Assembly (NCBI RefSeq): GCF_001278075.1
Contig: NZ_CP011340.1
Span: 2,852,001 to 2,916,000, forward strand
Length of the DNA stretch: 64,000 bases
Direction of reading: 5' to 3'
DNA from: Streptomyces pristinaespiralis
Lineage (GTDB): Bacteria; Actinomycetota; Actinomycetes; Streptomycetales; Streptomycetaceae
Under the pieces are notes generated by a model. That model was given only the letters and a program-made list of their open reading frames with translations. It had not been told where the DNA came from and did not search any database. Below are positions 61,446-64,000 of the stretch, in pieces. The position numbers and the translations under genes are program-made. Each line of letters begins with the position of its first letter. Positions within the stretch are counted from its first letter, which is position 1.

Positions 61446-62614
61446 ATGGGCAAGCTGGGGAGCGGGACCGTCGGGCGGCGATTCACGATGCTGTACGCCG
61501 CGGGGTTCCTCGGGTCGGGAACCGTGCTGCTCACCCTGACCTACCTGATGTCCGGCAGCCGCGTGACCGTGGCCGCTCCCGAGCAGCCACCGGCCGTCCC
61601 GCCCGGTCCCGCCGCCGCCGAGCAGCGGATCCGGGACCTGGAGACGCAACTCGCCGACGTGCACGGGCAGCAGGACCATCAGCTGCTGGCCGGCTCGCTC
61701 GTCGCGCTGGTGGTGATGGTGGGCGTCTCGCTCCTGCTCGGCCGGCTCCTCGCCGGCCGGGTCCTGCGGCCCCTCCGGCTGATCACCGCGGCCACGCGGC
61801 GTATCTCCGCGGAGAACCTGCATCAGCGGCTCGCCGTGACCGGCCCCGCCGACGAGGTGAAGGAACTCGCCGACACGGTCGACGGTCTGCTGGAACGCCT
61901 CGAAGCGTCGTTCGTGGCACAGCGCCGGTTCGTCGGCAACGTCTCGCACGAACTGCGTACGCCGCTGGCGACGATGCGGGCGTCGCTGGACGTGGCCGTC
62001 GCCAAACCGGAGCCCGCCGCGCAGACCGTCGCCCTCGCCGGCCGGCTGCGGACCGAGCTCGACCGGGTGGATCACTGCTGGACGGCTTCCTCGTCCTCGC
62101 GCGGGCGCAGCACGGCACCCTGGCCGGCCGGACACCCGTGCCGCTCGGCAGGCCGGCGCGGGAGGCGCTGACCGCCCGTGCCGCCGACATCGCGGCGAAG
62201 AGGCTGACCGTCCACGACGAGATACGGACGGACACCTGGACGCGGGGCAGCCCGGCGCTCCTGTCCCGGATGGTGGAGAACCTGCTCGACAACGCGATCG
62301 TGCACAACGAGGAGGGCGGCTGGATCCGGATCTCCACCGACCACGACACCGCCGGGGCACGGCTCGTCCTCACCACCGGCGGGCACGTCCTCGACCAGGA
62401 GCGGGTGGACCGGCTGACGCAACCGTTCGAACGGCTCGGCGCCGACCGGACGGGGCCGGAGGGGAGCTGTGGCCTCGGGCTGTCGATCGTGGCGGCCATC
62501 GTCACGGCGCACGGCGGCCGCCTCACCCTCCTCGCCCGGCCGGAGGGCGGCCTGTGCGTCACGGCGGCGCTGCCGTCGACGGCCGGACCGGAAGCCGGAA
62601 AGGCGGCACGGTGA
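61446..62614 (+). pseudogene. Sensor histidine kinase interrupted by a -1 frameshift
   Basis: ATG 61446 with AGAGGA upstream begins a classic HisKA kinase: membrane segments at ~10-35 and ~80-105, HAMP-like linker, and FVGNVSHELRTPLATMRASL with His168. At about 62074-62077 (GATCACTGCT) the frame breaks. The next 180 codons, in the +1 frame to 62614, give the rest: DGFLVLARAQHGTLAGRTPV, the N-box SRMVENLLDNAIVHNEEGG, and GLGLSIVAAIVTAHGGRLTL. One missing base (a C in a CAC-CTG context) would restore 389 residues. In the first frame the product stops at 62171, without the ATPase domain. Recent mutation or sequencing error. Confidence 0.85.
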
Positions 62615-63285
62615 GGGTTCTGGTCGTGGAGGACGCGCGGGCGCTCGCCGAGGTCGTCGCGGAGGGACTGCGGGACCAGGGCATGGCCGTCGACGTCGCG
62701 CACGACGGTCTGGCCGCAGCCGCCAAGCTCGACGTGAACGCGTACGACGTGGTGGTCCTCGACCGCGACCTGCCCGGCATCCACGGCGACATCCTCTGCC
62801 AGATGATCACCGAGCGGGACGATCGCGCGATGGTGCTGATGCTGACCGCGGCAGGGGCGCCCGGGGACCGGGTCAGCGGTCTCACGCTCGGCGCCGACGA
62901 CTACCTCGCGAAGCCCTTCCACTTCCCGGAGTTGATCCTGCGCATCCGGTCCCTGGCCCGCCGCAGGCCGGCCGCCCGGGCCCGCACGCTGCGCGCCGCG
63001 GGTCTCGAACTCGACCCGGTGCGCAGGACCGCCCTCCGCGACGGCAGGCAACTGGAGCTGTCCGTCAAGGAGTTCGCCGTCCTGGAGGCGCTGCTGCGCA
63101 CCGCGCCGGGCTTCCTGAGCGCGGAGGACCTGCTGGAACAGGTGTGGGACGAGAACGCCGACCCGTTCACCAACACGGTGACCGTCACCGTCGGCCGGTT
63201 GCGCCGCAAGCTGGGCGCCCCGCCGGTCATCACGACGACACCAGGGGTCGGTTACCGCATCGTCGACGCTCCGGCCGTCCCGTAG
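62611..63285 (+). CDS. OmpR/PhoB-family response regulator
   Basis: Two-component regulator of 224 residues, GTG 62611 in a 4-bp GTGA overlap with the kinase stop. Receiver domain RVLVVEDARALAEVVAEGL with phospho-acceptor Asp51 in VVLDRDLPGI and Lys in DDYLAKPFHF; winged-helix output domain (~125-222) with RQLELSVKEFAVLEALLR, DPFTNTVTVTVGRLRRKLG and TTPGVGYRIVD. The 11-bp-phased repeats at 61330-61404 fit its DNA-binding type, so autoregulation and control of the permease are likely. If the kinase is truly broken, this regulator may depend on other phospho-donors. Confidence 0.93.
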   Translation: MRVLVVEDARALAEVVAEGLRDQGMAVDVAHDGLAAAAKLDVNAYDVVVLDRDLPGIHGDILCQMITERDDRAMVLMLTAAGAPGDRVSGLTLGADDYLAKPFHFPELILRIRSLARRRPAARARTLRAAGLELDPVRRTALRDGRQLELSVKEFAVLEALLRTAPGFLSAEDLLEQVWDENADPFTNTVTVTVGRLRRKLGAPPVITTTPGVGYRIVDAPAVP

Positions 63286-63361
63286 GAGCTGTCCGGTCAT
63301 GTGTCCCGCCATGGTGGTCAAGGCGTGGGACAGGACGAGCGCGGCGGAGATGAGCCGCGAG

Positions 63362-63401
63362 GGGGCGGACGGCGAGCCCGATACGGCTCGCCGTCCGCCC
63401 C
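63362..63401. terminator. Very strong bidirectional terminator
   Basis: Seventeen-base-pair perfect arms (GGGGCGGACGGCGAGCC and complement), 6-nt loop, between the convergent regulator and LUD genes. Confidence 0.85.
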
Positions 63402-63434
63402 GGCGGCGTCATGACGTCCTCCCCGCGTGGGACG

Positions 63435-64000
63435 TCAGAACCCGATGGCCTCGCGCAGCAGCAGGACGGTGCCGCGCCCGGGCTGCGGCTCGGCGTTGAG
63501 GACGAGCAGACGGTTGACCGCGCTCGGGTGGCCGTAGGCGGCCTGGGCGCGCACGGTCTCCAGCGGAAGGGCGTGTTCCTCGACCCGGCGCAGTGCGGTG
63601 CTCAGGTCGGGCACCACCTTCTGCGCCCCGACGACCCAGATCGCCCTTGCGGCGCCGCCGGCGGAGGCGGGCAGCTGGCTGCCGCTGCCCGAGGCGATGA
63701 CGAGCGAGCCGGTCTCGGTGACGGCCGCGACGCTGGCGACGAGGACGTCGGGGGTGGCCGTCAGCCGCCGGATCCGGTCGGACTCGGTGGCGCGGTCCAT
63801 CGTCAGCACGCGCGGCCGGACCGCCTGGTAGCGGTCGCCCGCCTCGATGTCCTGCGCGATGCCGGAGAGCCGGAGCGTCTCGCTGGCCCCGGTGAACACG
63901 CCCGCGCCCTTCGGTATCAGGTCCTTGATGCGGGCGCGGGCCGCCGCGGCGTCGTCGAGCAGTTCGGCGGTGAAGCCGTTCGCCCGCAGCGCCGCGATCG
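63435..64000 (-). CDS. LUD-domain protein, LutC-like (partial, 5' end outside window)
   Basis: The frame is open from the right edge to the stop at 63435, giving at least 188 residues; the true start lies beyond 64000. Matches to the LUD (LutB/LutC, YkgG) family: KGAGVFTGASETLRLSGI, RIRRLTATPDVLVASVAAVTE, GSLVIASGSGSQLPASAGG and WVVGAQKVVPDLSTALRRVE. Such proteins take part in lactate utilisation with iron-sulfur and flavoprotein partners, or act alone with unknown roles in actinobacteria. No lutA/lutB is visible here, so the pathway is not assigned. Confidence 0.8.
   Translation of the reverse strand, partial: IAALRANGFTAELLDDAAAARARIKDLIPKGAGVFTGASETLRLSGIAQDIEAGDRYQAVRPRVLTMDRATESDRIRRLTATPDVLVASVAAVTETGSLVIASGSGSQLPASAGGAARAIWVVGAQKVVPDLSTALRRVEEHALPLETVRAQAAYGHPSAVNRLLVLNAEPQPGRGTVLLLREAIGF

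Overview
This is high-GC DNA of Streptomyces type. The evidence is strong G/C bias at third codon positions, GTG and TTG starts, several apparently leaderless genes, and the gene set: a complete GlgE maltose-1-phosphate/glycogen cluster, secreted M4 protease, HelD helicase and large secreted RHS proteins. The glgP / glgE-treS-mak-glgB order is the one known from other streptomycetes, so most of the window looks like conserved chromosome. The stretch from about 20 to 44 kb looks like an accessory, strain-variable block (inference). No rRNA, tRNA, CRISPR array, transposase or phage gene was seen.

Layout. 0.2-4 kb: L,D-transpeptidase lipoprotein and the glycogen debranching enzyme GlgX. 4-7.7 kb: a leftward operon of ABC ATPase, ABC-2 permease, histidine kinase and NarL-type regulator. 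7.8-11.8 kb: a translationally coupled heterodimeric ABC exporter with one degenerate ATP site. 12.3-14.3 kb: secreted thermolysin-like protease. 14.5-17.6 kb: response regulator, Clp-N/HTH protein and histidine kinase, each with a -10-like hexamer ending 6-7 nt before its start codon. 17.6-20.2 kb: NCS2/AzgA-type purine permease divergent from an HTH regulator, followed by a decayed copy of the tail of the kinase gene.

20.2-43.7 kb, all leftward: two related polymorphic-toxin modules. Module 2 (transcribed first) is FG-GAP2 - LamG - RHS2 with a Hint domain and a ~105-residue C-terminal domain - a small putative immunity gene. Module 1 is FG-GAP1 - RHS1 with a C-terminal HExxH zincin domain - a small zinc-ribbon protein overlapping by GTGA. 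A third FG-GAP gene lies upstream. RHS leaders and FG-GAP leaders are shared between modules, so a module was duplicated and the toxin tips diversified. Very strong hairpins separate each RHS gene from the exoprotein gene before it.

44-57 kb: alginate lyase-like gene, then glgP divergent from glgE-treS-mak-glgB. Together these convert trehalose to maltose, maltose-1-phosphate and branched alpha-glucan, and degrade it again. glgE has no Shine-Dalgarno of its own and may be coupled to a 42-codon leader ORF.

57-64 kb: HelD-like helicase, an intergenic candidate small RNA with a near-consensus promoter and an intrinsic terminator, an orphan ABC-2-type permease, three tandem 26-bp repeats that look like OmpR-type boxes, a histidine kinase gene broken by a single-base frameshift with its OmpR-type partner, and the 3' part of an LUD-domain gene running off the right edge.
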